Under the pieces are notes generated by a model. That model was not told where the DNA came from and did not search any database. It saw only the letters and a program-made list of their open reading frames with translations. Shown here in pieces: positions 15,902-25,411 of a stretch of 39,692 nucleotides of DNA. Numbering within the stretch: position 1 is the first letter of the stretch; every line of letters starts with the position of its first letter. The position numbers and the translations under genes were made by a program. Source of the stretch: JALJPB01 sp963933115 (lineage in GTDB: Bacteria; Pseudomonadota; Gammaproteobacteria; Enterobacterales; Alteromonadaceae); the NCBI GenBank assembly GCA_963933115.1, contig CAWVSL010000025.1, forward strand, positions 1 through 39,692, given 5' to 3'.

Positions 15902-18613
15902 ATGACCACAGAAATTATTTTTACTGACAAACAACCGACTTCATCACATACAAAAAATACTACCTGCCCATATTGCGGTGTCGGTTGCGGTGTTGAAGCC
16001 ACCATTGAGAACGATAAAATTGTTGATGTTAAAGGTATTGCCGATCATCCGGCTAATTTAGGGCGCTTGTGTGTTAAAGGTTCGTCCTTGCATGACACCC
16101 AAGGTGACCATCAGCGAATATTAACGCCCAGATTATATGGCCAAGAAACCTCATGGCCAGAAGCAACCTCGGCAATAGCAAAGCACTTCACAGAGACTAT
16201 TGAAAAATATGGGCCTGACTCAGTCGCTTTTTATGTGTCGGGGCAGATACTTACTGAAGATTACTATATTGTTAATAAGTTAATGAAAGGCTTTATTGGC
16301 AGTGCCAACATTGATACAAACTCTCGATTATGTATGGCATCAGGCAGTGCCGCTCATAAAAGAGCCTATGGCGAAGATGCCATGCCCGGCTGTTATGAAG
16401 ACTTTGACAGCGCTGAAGTTATTTTTATTATTGGTGCTAACCCCGCTTACGCCCATCCTATTATTCATCAACGCATTATTAAAGCGCGCGAAGATAATCC
16501 TGAGTTGAAACTCGTTGTTATCGACCCAAGAAAAACAGCAACAGCAAGAGACGCTGACTTACATTTACCATTAAAACCAGGCAGCGATGCTTATTTTTAT
16601 AATGGCTTATTAATATACCTCGCTAAAAACAATAAACTTGATCACCACTTTATTACTCACCATAGCCAAGGTTTTGAGCAAGCATTAATGGCGGCTCAAC
16701 AACAATTTAGCAGCTTGGCCGACGTCGCCACCGCTTGCGACTTACCCGAAGCTGACTTACTCGCGAGCTATCAATTATTTGCTAATAATGAAAAAGTTAT
16801 CACTGTTTTTTCGCAAGGCATTAATCAGTCGTCAAGTGGCGTTGATAAAGGTAATGCCATTATTAACTGCCATTTAGCTACCGGTAAAATAAGTAAAGAA
16901 GGCATGGGGCCCTTTTCAATTACCGGCCAACCTAACGCCATGGGGGGGCGTGAAGTGGGTGGTTTAGCTAATCAACTTGCTGCACACTTGTATTTTGAAG
17001 ATGACAAAGAAATTGACCTGGTTAAACGCTTTTGGCAAGCACCCAATATGGCAACACAACAAGGCTTAAAAGCGGTTGATATGTTTAATGCTGTTGACGA
17101 AGGAAAAATTAAAGCGATTTGGATTATAGCAACAAGCCCGGTCGTGAGTATGCCTAATGCCAATTTAATAAAACGTGCTTTAAAAAAATGCCCTATGGTT
17201 GTTCTTAACGAATGTTATGAAGGTTCTGATACGATTAAATATGCCGACGTCATCTTACCTGCAACTACTTGGGGAGAAAAACACGGTTCAGTGACTAATA
17301 GTGACCGAACAATATCAATACAACGCGGTATGGTCACAGCACCTGGTGAAGCCAGAAATGACTGGCAAATAGTGTGTGAGGTTGCCAAAAAAATGGGCTT
17401 TAAAAATGCCTTTGATTACAAGCACTCAGTAGAAATATTTAGAGAACATGCGGCATTATCAGGTTTTGAAAACTCCCATCCAACTACCGTAAATAGAAGT
17501 GATAATGACATTTATCGTGTCTTTGATATTTCAGCTTTAGCACAGATTAGTAATGAAGCCTACGATAACTTTACGCCAACAAAATGGCCAATAAATATTA
17601 ATAACCCATACGGCACTCAACGTTTATACAGTGATAATGTCTTTACCCATAAAAGTACAAAAGCTAATTTTATTGCAATAACACCACGACTGCCCTTTTA
17701 TGCACCAACAGAACACCAAGTTATAATGAATACCGGCCGTATTCGTGACCAATGGCATACCATGACACGCACTGGTAGAGTAGCAAAATTGATGACTCAT
17801 ACTGATGAGCCTTATATTGATGTTAACCCAAAAGATGCAAAGCGCTTTAATTTAGCCGCTAACCAATTAGCCGTTTTAAGTAATTTAGATGCGCAGTATA
17901 TTGGCCGAGTAAATATCACAACGGATCAGCGTATTGGCGAAATATTCGTTCCGATAAATTGGACTGATACTTTTTCAGCTTCGGCCGTTGTATCGGCATT
18001 AGTTCACCCTATTACTGACCAACTTTCAGGCCAACCTGAATTTAAACATAGCCCGGTCAAGATAAAAGCTTTGGCAACGCATTGGGCGGGTTATCTGTTA
18101 TCAAACCAAGCGATAGAATGTACTCAACACTATTGGACTAAAATCAAATTAGCTCAAGGGTATAAATATATATTGGCTGATACCAACCCTTTACTAGCCG
18201 ATGAGTCGATGATTAGTCATTTATTTCCACAAATTGATGACTGGCTAGTGCTCAAAGATGATAAAAAAAATACCTTGCGTATTGCTGGTTTTGTTAACAA
18301 TACCCTTGACTGTTTTTTTGCAGCAAGCACTGATTTAACCACGACACTGAGTTCACATTATCTCGAACAACAATTGACTGAGGAACACTCATTAGCAAGA
18401 CGTTTTACCTTGATGTCGGGTTTAAGTCATGATGGCCGTGGAGAGGTTGGCCCAATGATTTGCTCATGTTTTCAAGTAGGCGAAAAAACCATTAAAGAGG
18501 CCATCAATTCAGGTCAATGCCACTCTGTTGAATCATTAGGACAATTATTAAAGTGTGGAACTAACTGTGGTTCTTGTATACCTGAATTAAAAACCTTGTT
18601 AAACGCGGTTTAA
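15902..18613 (+). CDS. nasA: NasA, assimilatory nitrate reductase catalytic subunit
   Basis: About 903 residues from the ATG at 15902; a longer in-frame reading from 15815 would run far into the upstream gene and is unlikely. The N-terminal [4Fe-4S] ligands are Cys22, Cys25, Cys29 and Cys57 (CPYCGVGC...RLCVKG). The molybdopterin oxidoreductase body follows (NIDTNSRLCMASG, GANPAYAHPI), then a dinucleotide-binding C-terminal domain (MNTGRIRDQWHTMTRTG). After it comes a BFD-like [2Fe-2S] domain with CSC near 854 and CGTNCGSC near 885-892, as in Klebsiella-type NasA. It reduces nitrate to nitrite with a bis-MGD molybdenum cofactor in the cytoplasm; there is no Tat signal, as expected for an assimilatory enzyme. 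Confidence 0.95.
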   Translation: MTTEIIFTDKQPTSSHTKNTTCPYCGVGCGVEATIENDKIVDVKGIADHPANLGRLCVKGSSLHDTQGDHQRILTPRLYGQETSWPEATSAIAKHFTETIEKYGPDSVAFYVSGQILTEDYYIVNKLMKGFIGSANIDTNSRLCMASGSAAHKRAYGEDAMPGCYEDFDSAEVIFIIGANPAYAHPIIHQRIIKAREDNPELKLVVIDPRKTATARDADLHLPLKPGSDAYFYNGLLIYLAKNNKLDHHFITHHSQGFEQALMAAQQQFSSLADVATACDLPEADLLASYQLFANNEKVITVFSQGINQSSSGVDKGNAIINCHLATGKISKEGMGPFSITGQPNAMGGREVGGLANQLAAHLYFEDDKEIDLVKRFWQAPNMATQQGLKAVDMFNAVDEGKIKAIWIIATSPVVSMPNANLIKRALKKCPMVVLNECYEGSDTIKYADVILPATTWGEKHGSVTNSDRTISIQRGMVTAPGEARNDWQIVCEVAKKMGFKNAFDYKHSVEIFREHAALSGFENSHPTTVNRSDNDIYRVFDISALAQISNEAYDNFTPTKWPININNPYGTQRLYSDNVFTHKSTKANFIAITPRLPFYAPTEHQVIMNTGRIRDQWHTMTRTGRVAKLMTHTDEPYIDVNPKDAKRFNLAANQLAVLSNLDAQYIGRVNITTDQRIGEIFVPINWTDTFSASAVVSALVHPITDQLSGQPEFKHSPVKIKALATHWAGYLLSNQAIECTQHYWTKIKLAQGYKYILADTNPLLADESMISHLFPQIDDWLVLKDDKKNTLRIAGFVNNTLDCFFAASTDLTTTLSSHYLEQQLTEEHSLARRFTLMSGLSHDGRGEVGPMICSCFQVGEKTIKEAINSGQCHSVESLGQLLKCGTNCGSCIPELKTLLNAV

Positions 18614-18732
18614 TGTAAATAAATTCAGTAAGTAGGACTTTAAGAGCGAAAGCGAGAACAAAAAACCATGTCGACGACTAAGTATAAAATGATCAAACAA
18701 TAAACAGCGCTAAAAGTGCATTTATAAATCGG

Positions 18733-21057
18733 TTACCTCTCCTTTATTGATAGCGCCACATCATCTATAAAGTAAATATCAGTACCGTCATTAGTTACCC
18801 CAGCATTGAAAAATATCGCAATTTTTTGATGATCTTTATCCGCCTGTTCGGAAAAGTCAAAAGTATAATTCACCCATTCATCAAGCCTTGAAACATAGAT
18901 ATCTTGTTCAGTCTCAGCAGAGTTTCCTCCTTCCAATTTCACTTTTAAAAGCCCCTTAACAGGTGCCATTAATTGCAGACTAAATACATTATGACTCGAC
19001 AAATCGATAGCCTGATTAAAGTCAATAATCAAGGCATCCCATTGGCCAGAAGGATTAGTATATTGGCCGACATATTCACTTGGGTTACCAACTGAGACCG
19101 TTGGATTTTCAACTACCGTAATACTAGAAAGTGACCTTAATTGCTGACAATCAAAATCATTAATTATTCCTGCTACAGCAACGTTTTCAGCACATCGATT
19201 CATCGGGATGTCGGTTACCAAAGGCCCCGCGATGGTTAAATTAGTGCCTTCAACAGCGTCGGTTATTTTATTGTATTCTTGTTCAATCAATGCCATGAAA
19301 GGAAGGTATATGTTTTCTTCAATCATAAAGTTTCGGATTTCATGGTATACCCCGCCCATGAGGGCTAAATCAGTTAATACTTTGCCATCCCAAGTAAGTA
19401 AAGGGGCAATATCAAATGTACTGGTATGGTAAGACTCAGTGACACCATAATCTCCCAACATTTTATCGTATGCTAATACATTTCTAAACCAACGTAACCC
19501 AGTGTTATTTTGACTTATCTGGTCTGCGAGCAACATCGGGAAAGTAGCATACGGTGCGATATGACTGGTAACCACACCCGCTTCAGAGGCAACCGATTGA
19601 ATGCCCAGCAATGAAATATAATCGAAGGCGGAATTGACTGAGGCAAAAAAACCACGAAACTGATTCCGATTAGAGAAATCAGCTCTGACTTTCTCTCCAT
19701 TTAAAAATAGCTCACGAGCCATAGGGTAATCAAAATAAGGTAAAACTAAAAACTTCCACTGCTCGTGGGAAGAAAATGCCCAACCTTCAACAACGGTTAC
19801 TGCCTCGCCTGAGGTTTTATAATAGTTGCGAGTGTTGATGAACTTGTTTGCCCACATAGCTTGTTTTTCAGTGTTTGATAAGTCGGGGCTAAAAAGCGAG
19901 ATAAACATAACCATCAACTCGCCTTCAAAGGGATCAGTCAAACCATAGCTGTCTTTAATATAATTCAACTGCTCAGGGGGAAGCGAGTGATCTGAATGAC
20001 CGTTTTGGTCGATGAATTGGCTAATACCTGAAACAACATTGCGTTGGGGGTCAAAAAATATAGTCTTAGCATTGCGGGCCATGAGTTGAAAGCGTTGCTC
20101 GTAACGACTAGCTAAGTCATTATAACCTAATTGATAGAGGGTTTTATAAACCAAAAATATCGACCAAGCCAGTTGACCATTATCTAAGGCGGGTAGCCGG
20201 TCTTCCCAACCTGATAGGGGATAAACCTTAACACCCTTGCCCCTATCTTCTGATATAAACCAGGGGAGAAAACCACCAAAGGCGGGGAACTCGAGGTTAA
20301 ATTGCTCATAGGAAGTGATTTTTTGTTCAAGTATAGTAAGTGCTCTAGACCTTGCTGTTACCAAATCATCGGCAGCAATTAAAAGTAGGCTGCGTTCATT
20401 ATTTAACAACGCTTTAGTTAATACATTGATGTGCAATGACTCCTTAGAGGCTGCACTAAAGCGGCTGGGAGAGCCTATCGGGTTTAAATTACTGCTGTTA
20501 AGTTTGACCCCATCATGGGTGAGTGCGGTAACTTCATTAACACCGACTCCCATTTGGACGAATTTGGACTCTTTAGATAAAATATCATTAATGTAACTTT
20601 TATCTTCAGCGATTTCAGCTTCTGACAGTTCACTCGAAATTGAGGTTACTCTGATGGTAAAGTCAACAGTATTTGACAGCCCTTGTTCATCAGTGGCCGT
20701 TATAGAAATGCTGGTATCACCCGCATTTGAAACCGATGGAATGCCAACAACAGTTGTTTCCAGAGAGTTAAACCACAACCAGTTCGGTAACTTATCTTCT
20801 CCCGTTTCTGTGAGGCTAATCACTAGGGGACCTTCGTCACTGAAACGTCCGATGAGATCTCGTTGAAAAAAACTGGCCGCATCTACGGTTATATCGTCAA
20901 AGTTTATTTCTATCAACGGCGCTAAATTTACAGTAACCGTGGGGGGAATGGTTGTGGTTGTGCTGGGACTAACAGAGTCTGAACCACCACAGCCTACCAA
21001 GGTAAAATAAAGGGGTAGCCAGATAAAATTAAAGAGGACTTTTAACGAATATTGCAT
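18733..21057 (-). CDS. Lipoprotein with glycoamylase-like domain, probable glucan hydrolase
   Basis: A 774-residue lipoprotein (lipobox LVGC, Cys23). Residues about 45-140 look like a cadherin/dystroglycan-type Ig domain (LPNWLWFNSLETTVVGIPS, then ITATDEQG). The central 350 residues resemble the alpha/alpha-barrel glycoamylase family (PF10091, GH144-like): FEGELMVMFISLFS, WAFSSHEQWKFLVLPY, IAPYATFPMLLADQ and YGVTESYHTS. A C-terminal beta-sandwich ends with DIYFIDDVALSI, as in carbohydrate-binding modules. By family it would cleave a beta-glucan at the cell surface or in the periplasm; the substrate is not known and the family call is from pattern only. The next gene upstream on the same strand is the SMP-30-like lipoprotein, 140 bases away. 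Confidence 0.6.
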   Translation of the reverse strand: MQYSLKVLFNFIWLPLYFTLVGCGGSDSVSPSTTTTIPPTVTVNLAPLIEINFDDITVDAASFFQRDLIGRFSDEGPLVISLTETGEDKLPNWLWFNSLETTVVGIPSVSNAGDTSISITATDEQGLSNTVDFTIRVTSISSELSEAEIAEDKSYINDILSKESKFVQMGVGVNEVTALTHDGVKLNSSNLNPIGSPSRFSAASKESLHINVLTKALLNNERSLLLIAADDLVTARSRALTILEQKITSYEQFNLEFPAFGGFLPWFISEDRGKGVKVYPLSGWEDRLPALDNGQLAWSIFLVYKTLYQLGYNDLASRYEQRFQLMARNAKTIFFDPQRNVVSGISQFIDQNGHSDHSLPPEQLNYIKDSYGLTDPFEGELMVMFISLFSPDLSNTEKQAMWANKFINTRNYYKTSGEAVTVVEGWAFSSHEQWKFLVLPYFDYPMARELFLNGEKVRADFSNRNQFRGFFASVNSAFDYISLLGIQSVASEAGVVTSHIAPYATFPMLLADQISQNNTGLRWFRNVLAYDKMLGDYGVTESYHTSTFDIAPLLTWDGKVLTDLALMGGVYHEIRNFMIEENIYLPFMALIEQEYNKITDAVEGTNLTIAGPLVTDIPMNRCAENVAVAGIINDFDCQQLRSLSSITVVENPTVSVGNPSEYVGQYTNPSGQWDALIIDFNQAIDLSSHNVFSLQLMAPVKGLLKVKLEGGNSAETEQDIYVSRLDEWVNYTFDFSEQADKDHQKIAIFFNAGVTNDGTDIYFIDDVALSIKER

Positions 21058-21197
21058 TTAAATAAAGTAGGCCTTAGTGTCATTACCAATAATATATAAC
21101 GATTCCTTTTACATTTCTCTTTAAAATTATCGATTAGCCAAAGCTACCTTGCGAATGTACCCATTGGCAACTCGACACGCCATTACTCAAGTTTGAA

Positions 21198-22217
21198 CTA
21201 AAAGCCGATGCCCATAACGTTCAACCGAACACGGAGTAGATACATATCTGAGGTAATGTAAAGAGTTGAGCCGTCATCACCAAACGTGCAGTTGGAGGTG
21301 AGTTGTGTGGTACTTAATGAACCAAGATGTTTGCCGTCAGGACTCAAGATCATCACCCCCTTACCTGGGCCCGCAACATATAGACGCCCTTGCTGGTCGA
21401 CCGCAAGACCGTCACCCCATGAATCAAAGAAGACCTTACCTTTGCCAAGCTCGCCGCTTACTTCAACTGGGTAGACCATAATAACCGGCTGGTTATCGTC
21501 AGAATTGGCGACATAAAGCAGTTGCTGGTCTGGCGAGAAAGCAATGCCATTGGGTCGAGACAAATTGTCAATAAGCAGCGTCACCGAACCGTCAGTCGCA
21601 AGCCGATAAACCCCTTGAACCCCTAGTTCCTTGGCCGGATCGTCTACTCCATGCTTCAAGCCATAGGGTGGGTCGGTAAAGTAAATATCGCCATTGGAGC
21701 GCATAGCCAGATCATTGGGTGAGTTGAAGCGTTTTCCGTCTAACTGTCCAGCAAGTGTTTCAAATTCAGCTTTTGGAGCATTTAAGGGGCTAATAAGACG
21801 AGCAATACGGCGGTCTCCATGTTGAGCCAGCAGTAAATGCCCTTCCCCGTTAAGCAAGAGACCGTTCGAGCCAGACTCGCCACCTCGCATTGTTCCCCCA
21901 GTATAACCGGCAGGCTTTAACCAAAGCGACGGGCCCGCATTTTCACTCCAGCGATAAATTGCATTATTTGGAATATCAGAATATAGGATCGACTGAAGGG
22001 CCGGCACCCACACAGGTCCCTCAGTCCATTGGTGTCCATCTGCCAGAATTTCCAATTTGGTCCCTTGAGGAACGATGTCATCAAGTCGTGGATCAAGCCG
22101 GATTATACTGCCAATCACAGGGAGTGATTGCAACGCTGAGTTCTGAGCAGTTTTCTCTGTTATACCACAGGAGAAAAGGCCAAACGTCAAAGTGAGAGTT
22201 ACTAGCAGTTTAGCCAT
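21198..22217 (-). CDS. SMP-30/gluconolactonase-like lipoprotein
   Basis: A 339-residue protein with a short signal peptide and lipobox LFSC (Cys17). The body is a six-bladed propeller of the SMP-30/gluconolactonase family: WTEGPVWVPALQSILYSDIPNNAIYRW, FNSPNDLAMRSNGDIYFTDPPYG, LSRPNGIAFSPDQQLLYVANSD and WGDGLAVDQQGRLYVAGPGKG. These carry the Glu, Asn and Asp positions used for metal binding in relatives. Members are lactonases that open sugar or aldonolactones. GAGG precedes the ATG by about eight bases. The G+C content is clearly higher than that of the flanking genes (about 60% in 21361-21420), suggesting recent acquisition. Confidence 0.87.
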   Translation of the reverse strand: MAKLLVTLTLTFGLFSCGITEKTAQNSALQSLPVIGSIIRLDPRLDDIVPQGTKLEILADGHQWTEGPVWVPALQSILYSDIPNNAIYRWSENAGPSLWLKPAGYTGGTMRGGESGSNGLLLNGEGHLLLAQHGDRRIARLISPLNAPKAEFETLAGQLDGKRFNSPNDLAMRSNGDIYFTDPPYGLKHGVDDPAKELGVQGVYRLATDGSVTLLIDNLSRPNGIAFSPDQQLLYVANSDDNQPVIMVYPVEVSGELGKGKVFFDSWGDGLAVDQQGRLYVAGPGKGVMILSPDGKHLGSLSTTQLTSNCTFGDDGSTLYITSDMYLLRVRLNVMGIGF

Positions 22218-22284
22218 CTTTAAGACCTCAGTTTGTTAATGTGTTGCTTAATCGCTATCTTAGCAGCTATACCCATCTGACGTA

Positions 22285-24192
22285 TTAACACATATCATCA
22301 AACGGATTGGTTTTAGGTAAATCAATTAAGTGCTCAAAGCCCGGCATATTAATACTATCAGCGGTCAGCTCTAACTGACTATCATCAATTAAACCCTCAC
22401 CAAATTTATAGATAATATTAAATTGTCCTAAATCAGCACTTTCTTGATAATTTTTCTGCGCTATTTCAACATTAATGAGTTTTTCATTATAATCAGCCAT
22501 TGCTTTTACACCATGACGTTTAGCTAACATAGACAAACTCACTGAGGGAGATAGAACGGTTGCAGTGGCATTGTTACCACCAAAACCTTTTGAGTTAATA
22601 AAGGCGATGTCCATAGCGTCACACTGCCAATGTTTAGTAGCAATATGTAAGTGTTCATCAAAAACATCAGCAGCCACTTCATCAATAGTCGTAATACCAG
22701 GCATAATATTGTGAGCAAAGACACCTAATGCCATTGCCATTTGATCGCCACTTGCAGGCCCTATGGTATGACCAACAAATGCTTTGGGTGCAACAACCGG
22801 CCAAGCATCAATAGCGAAAGTTTCAGCGATACGATGATAAATATGTGACTCAGTTACCCGGTTTTGTGGTGTTGATGAACCATGAGCTAAAATAAAGCTC
22901 CGCTCTTTTAAGGCTTTGTCACCTAGAATATTTTTTGCTAAAGCCACTGACTTTGCCATGGTAATATAGTTACCAGGACCTGGTGCGGTAATTGACTTTT
23001 TAATACCGTCGGCATTAATAAAAACATCAGGCACGGAGCCTAATACTTTAGCGCCGAGTTCTAATACTAACTCATCATCCATAAGCACAATAAACTGTGC
23101 ACCTTCACCAATGGTAAAACCACAATTATTACCAAAGGGGCGACTGGTACGGCGATGATCCGCCTTATCCATTCCATCTAACTTTTTAAGTCCTTCTTCA
23201 TTAGCTAATGCGCCCATATTACCAAAACCTTCAACAATCTCAGGGGTAATTGGCGCCTCCGCACTGCCAACAATAGCGACACGAATTCTACCCGCTTGCA
23301 TATCTTGCACTGCTGTTTTTAAGTTATATAAAAAAGTGGCGCAAGCACCAGAAGAAGTAAACGTGGTGCCAACGCTACCGGTGACATAAGCATTAATAAA
23401 ATCTGTCGTCATGGTATTTAAACCCAGAGCTAAATTTTTGGTTGATACTCTATCGCCTTTTAAACGACTTCGCACCAAACCACCCAAACCTTCGCTTTGC
23501 ATTTGACCGATAACAGAGGCTGAATAAGTGCCCACTTCATCAGGGCTGATTTTTGCCATAATCTCAGACCAAGCAAAACCCGTTGAATGAATAGCATCAG
23601 AGGCTCCAAAAATTGTCGTTTGTAACCCGCGTGGTTGATAGCGACTGTTATAAAGTTTAGCGGGTTCAAATCCTGTTGGAAGCTGGCCTGCCGCTTTTAT
23701 TGGATTATCACGATAAGCATTATGTTTAATCTCAATCTCACCAGGAATTTCAACTTTTACTCGACCCGCTTCTAAGTCAGTAACTAGCCAAGTTCGTGGT
23801 AATGGAGAAGGTAACTCTTTGCGCTTGGTTTCAAAGGTGATGTTTTGCTCGCCATTAGTATCACTTGGCGATAAGGTCATTCTTTGATGCCAAGGCGTCG
23901 CATCAACATCAAAATGATTTTTTTCAATTTTACGAATTAATGTTCCCTCAAGAATTTGTTGGCCAAAAAGCGATTCAATATCTTGTTGAGCCACGGTGTT
24001 ACCATCTTGATCCATTAACTGCCCCTCTTTAAAACTGACTAATTTCATTAAAGAAGCTAAACCTAAAAAGGTTTCTTGACGAGCTTCATTATTAAGACTG
24101 TCGATAACAATACGGCGAAAACCTTGATGAAAAGAAGTACGGCCTGAGGCATTAACGCCACCCATACCGACAATAAGAGGTAATGAAGTCAT
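22285..24192 (-). CDS. fabY: FabY, beta-ketoacyl-ACP synthase initiating fatty acid synthesis
   Basis: A 635-residue ketosynthase, longer than FabB or FabF (about 410). The N-terminus (GMGGVNASGRTSFHQGFRR) and the length match the FabY type first described in Pseudomonas aeruginosa (PA5174), which condenses acetyl-CoA with malonyl-ACP in place of FabH. The catalytic triad is visible: Cys284 in SSGACATFLYN, His437 in LAHGSSTPQNRV and His475 in VGHTIGPASG, plus the late NSKGFGGNNA glycine-rich loop. AAAGG lies six bases before the ATG. It is divergent from a GlxA-type regulator across 139 bases, which may hold shared control sites. FabY here could feed acyl chains to both membranes and the ole pathway, but that is inference. 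Confidence 0.88.
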   Translation of the reverse strand: MTSLPLIVGMGGVNASGRTSFHQGFRRIVIDSLNNEARQETFLGLASLMKLVSFKEGQLMDQDGNTVAQQDIESLFGQQILEGTLIRKIEKNHFDVDATPWHQRMTLSPSDTNGEQNITFETKRKELPSPLPRTWLVTDLEAGRVKVEIPGEIEIKHNAYRDNPIKAAGQLPTGFEPAKLYNSRYQPRGLQTTIFGASDAIHSTGFAWSEIMAKISPDEVGTYSASVIGQMQSEGLGGLVRSRLKGDRVSTKNLALGLNTMTTDFINAYVTGSVGTTFTSSGACATFLYNLKTAVQDMQAGRIRVAIVGSAEAPITPEIVEGFGNMGALANEEGLKKLDGMDKADHRRTSRPFGNNCGFTIGEGAQFIVLMDDELVLELGAKVLGSVPDVFINADGIKKSITAPGPGNYITMAKSVALAKNILGDKALKERSFILAHGSSTPQNRVTESHIYHRIAETFAIDAWPVVAPKAFVGHTIGPASGDQMAMALGVFAHNIMPGITTIDEVAADVFDEHLHIATKHWQCDAMDIAFINSKGFGGNNATATVLSPSVSLSMLAKRHGVKAMADYNEKLINVEIAQKNYQESADLGQFNIIYKFGEGLIDDSQLELTADSINMPGFEHLIDLPKTNPFDDMC

Positions 24193-24331
24193 AAAAAACC
24201 TTTGAAGAATATTAAAGAATAAAAATAAAACGTATTAAAGGTATTCTAACGCATAAAAATAAAAATAAACGGTCATTTCAGCCAAAAAACATGCTATAAA
24301 GGACAGGCCTTTCGATTTAGTACAAGAACTC

Positions 24332-25339
24332 ATGCCGATAAAAATAAAACAGCCAAAAATGGTAAAAGTGGCTCTGGTCCTTTACGATGAAATGTTAGCA
24401 ACCAGTGTCAGTTTACCCGTTGAAATGCTACGTGCTGGTGAAGCATTAGCGCTCAAAAAAAACAAAAACAACCCTAAACTTTCTATTCAAATGGTCGCAG
24501 AAAACAATAATGCCGTTACCACCAGAGCTATTATTCAATTGCAACCTGATACCGCAGTAACGGATGCAAGATTACCCGACTTTGCCTTTATCCCAAGCCT
24601 ATGGCGAAATCCTAGACCGATACTAAAAAAGCATCCTCAAATGATCGCTTGGTTAAATAAAATTTGGCAAGAAGGGGCAACGTTAATTGGCGGTGGAACT
24701 GGCGTTTGCTTTATGGCGGAGTCTGGTTTGTTAGACCACCATCCAGCAACAACACATTGGCATTACGAAAAACAATTTAAACGTAATTACCCATTAGTTG
24801 ATCTCAAACCTGACTTTTTCATCACCCAGTCAGATCGCATTTATTGTGCTGCTAGTCTTAATGCTCTGGCCGATATCATAGTGCATTTAATTGAACAAAT
24901 TTATGGCAAGGCAATTGCTCAACAAGTTCAAATGCATTTTTCACATGAGATACGTAAACCTTACAAGGAACAAAGATACCTCGAGGGTAGTGTCGACAGA
25001 CACCCTGATGAACTCATCGCCCAAATTCAGTTTTGGATGAGTAATAACCTTAATTCAACCAATTCTTTAACCGATATTGCTGAACAATTTAATATCAGTT
25101 CACGTTCGTTAACCCGGCGGTTTAAAACCGCGACAGGTATCACTGCAACTAAGCACTGGCAGCAATTACGTATTGAAGCAGCTAAAGAACTATTATCTTC
25201 TAGCAATCTCTCTATTCAAGAAATTGCCTACCATGTTGGCTATCAAGATTATGGTCATCTAACTCGGTTGTTTAAAAAAGCCTTAAACTTAACGCCAAAA
25301 GATTACCGAGCGATGGTACGAAAAAAATTATTTAGTTAA
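24332..25339 (+). CDS. GlxA-family AraC-type transcriptional regulator
   Basis: A 335-residue regulator. The N-terminal DJ-1/PfpI-like domain (about 10-200) has the nucleophile-elbow Cys126 in GGGTGVCFMAESG. The C-terminal AraC double helix-turn-helix (about 230-330) contains LTDIAEQFNISSRSLTRRFK and IQEIAYHVGYQDYGHLTRLFKK, ending in LTPKDYRAM. Such proteins usually sense a small molecule and control a neighbouring gene. It is divergent from fabY, so control of fabY or of itself is plausible, though not shown. The start at 24332 has only a weak AAGAA upstream. Confidence 0.88.
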   Translation: MPIKIKQPKMVKVALVLYDEMLATSVSLPVEMLRAGEALALKKNKNNPKLSIQMVAENNNAVTTRAIIQLQPDTAVTDARLPDFAFIPSLWRNPRPILKKHPQMIAWLNKIWQEGATLIGGGTGVCFMAESGLLDHHPATTHWHYEKQFKRNYPLVDLKPDFFITQSDRIYCAASLNALADIIVHLIEQIYGKAIAQQVQMHFSHEIRKPYKEQRYLEGSVDRHPDELIAQIQFWMSNNLNSTNSLTDIAEQFNISSRSLTRRFKTATGITATKHWQQLRIEAAKELLSSSNLSIQEIAYHVGYQDYGHLTRLFKKALNLTPKDYRAMVRKKLFS

Positions 25340-25411
25340 TTAAACCTGTCGACAGCCTACCTTTTTTTATTACTACTTATTGCTGCTTTTATCAATGCTG
25401 AACTACTCAGG

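Noticed and set aside
18614..18732. GCGCT-AAA-AGTGC as a nasA terminator.
   Set aside because: The stem is short with a wobble pair and no T-run follows.
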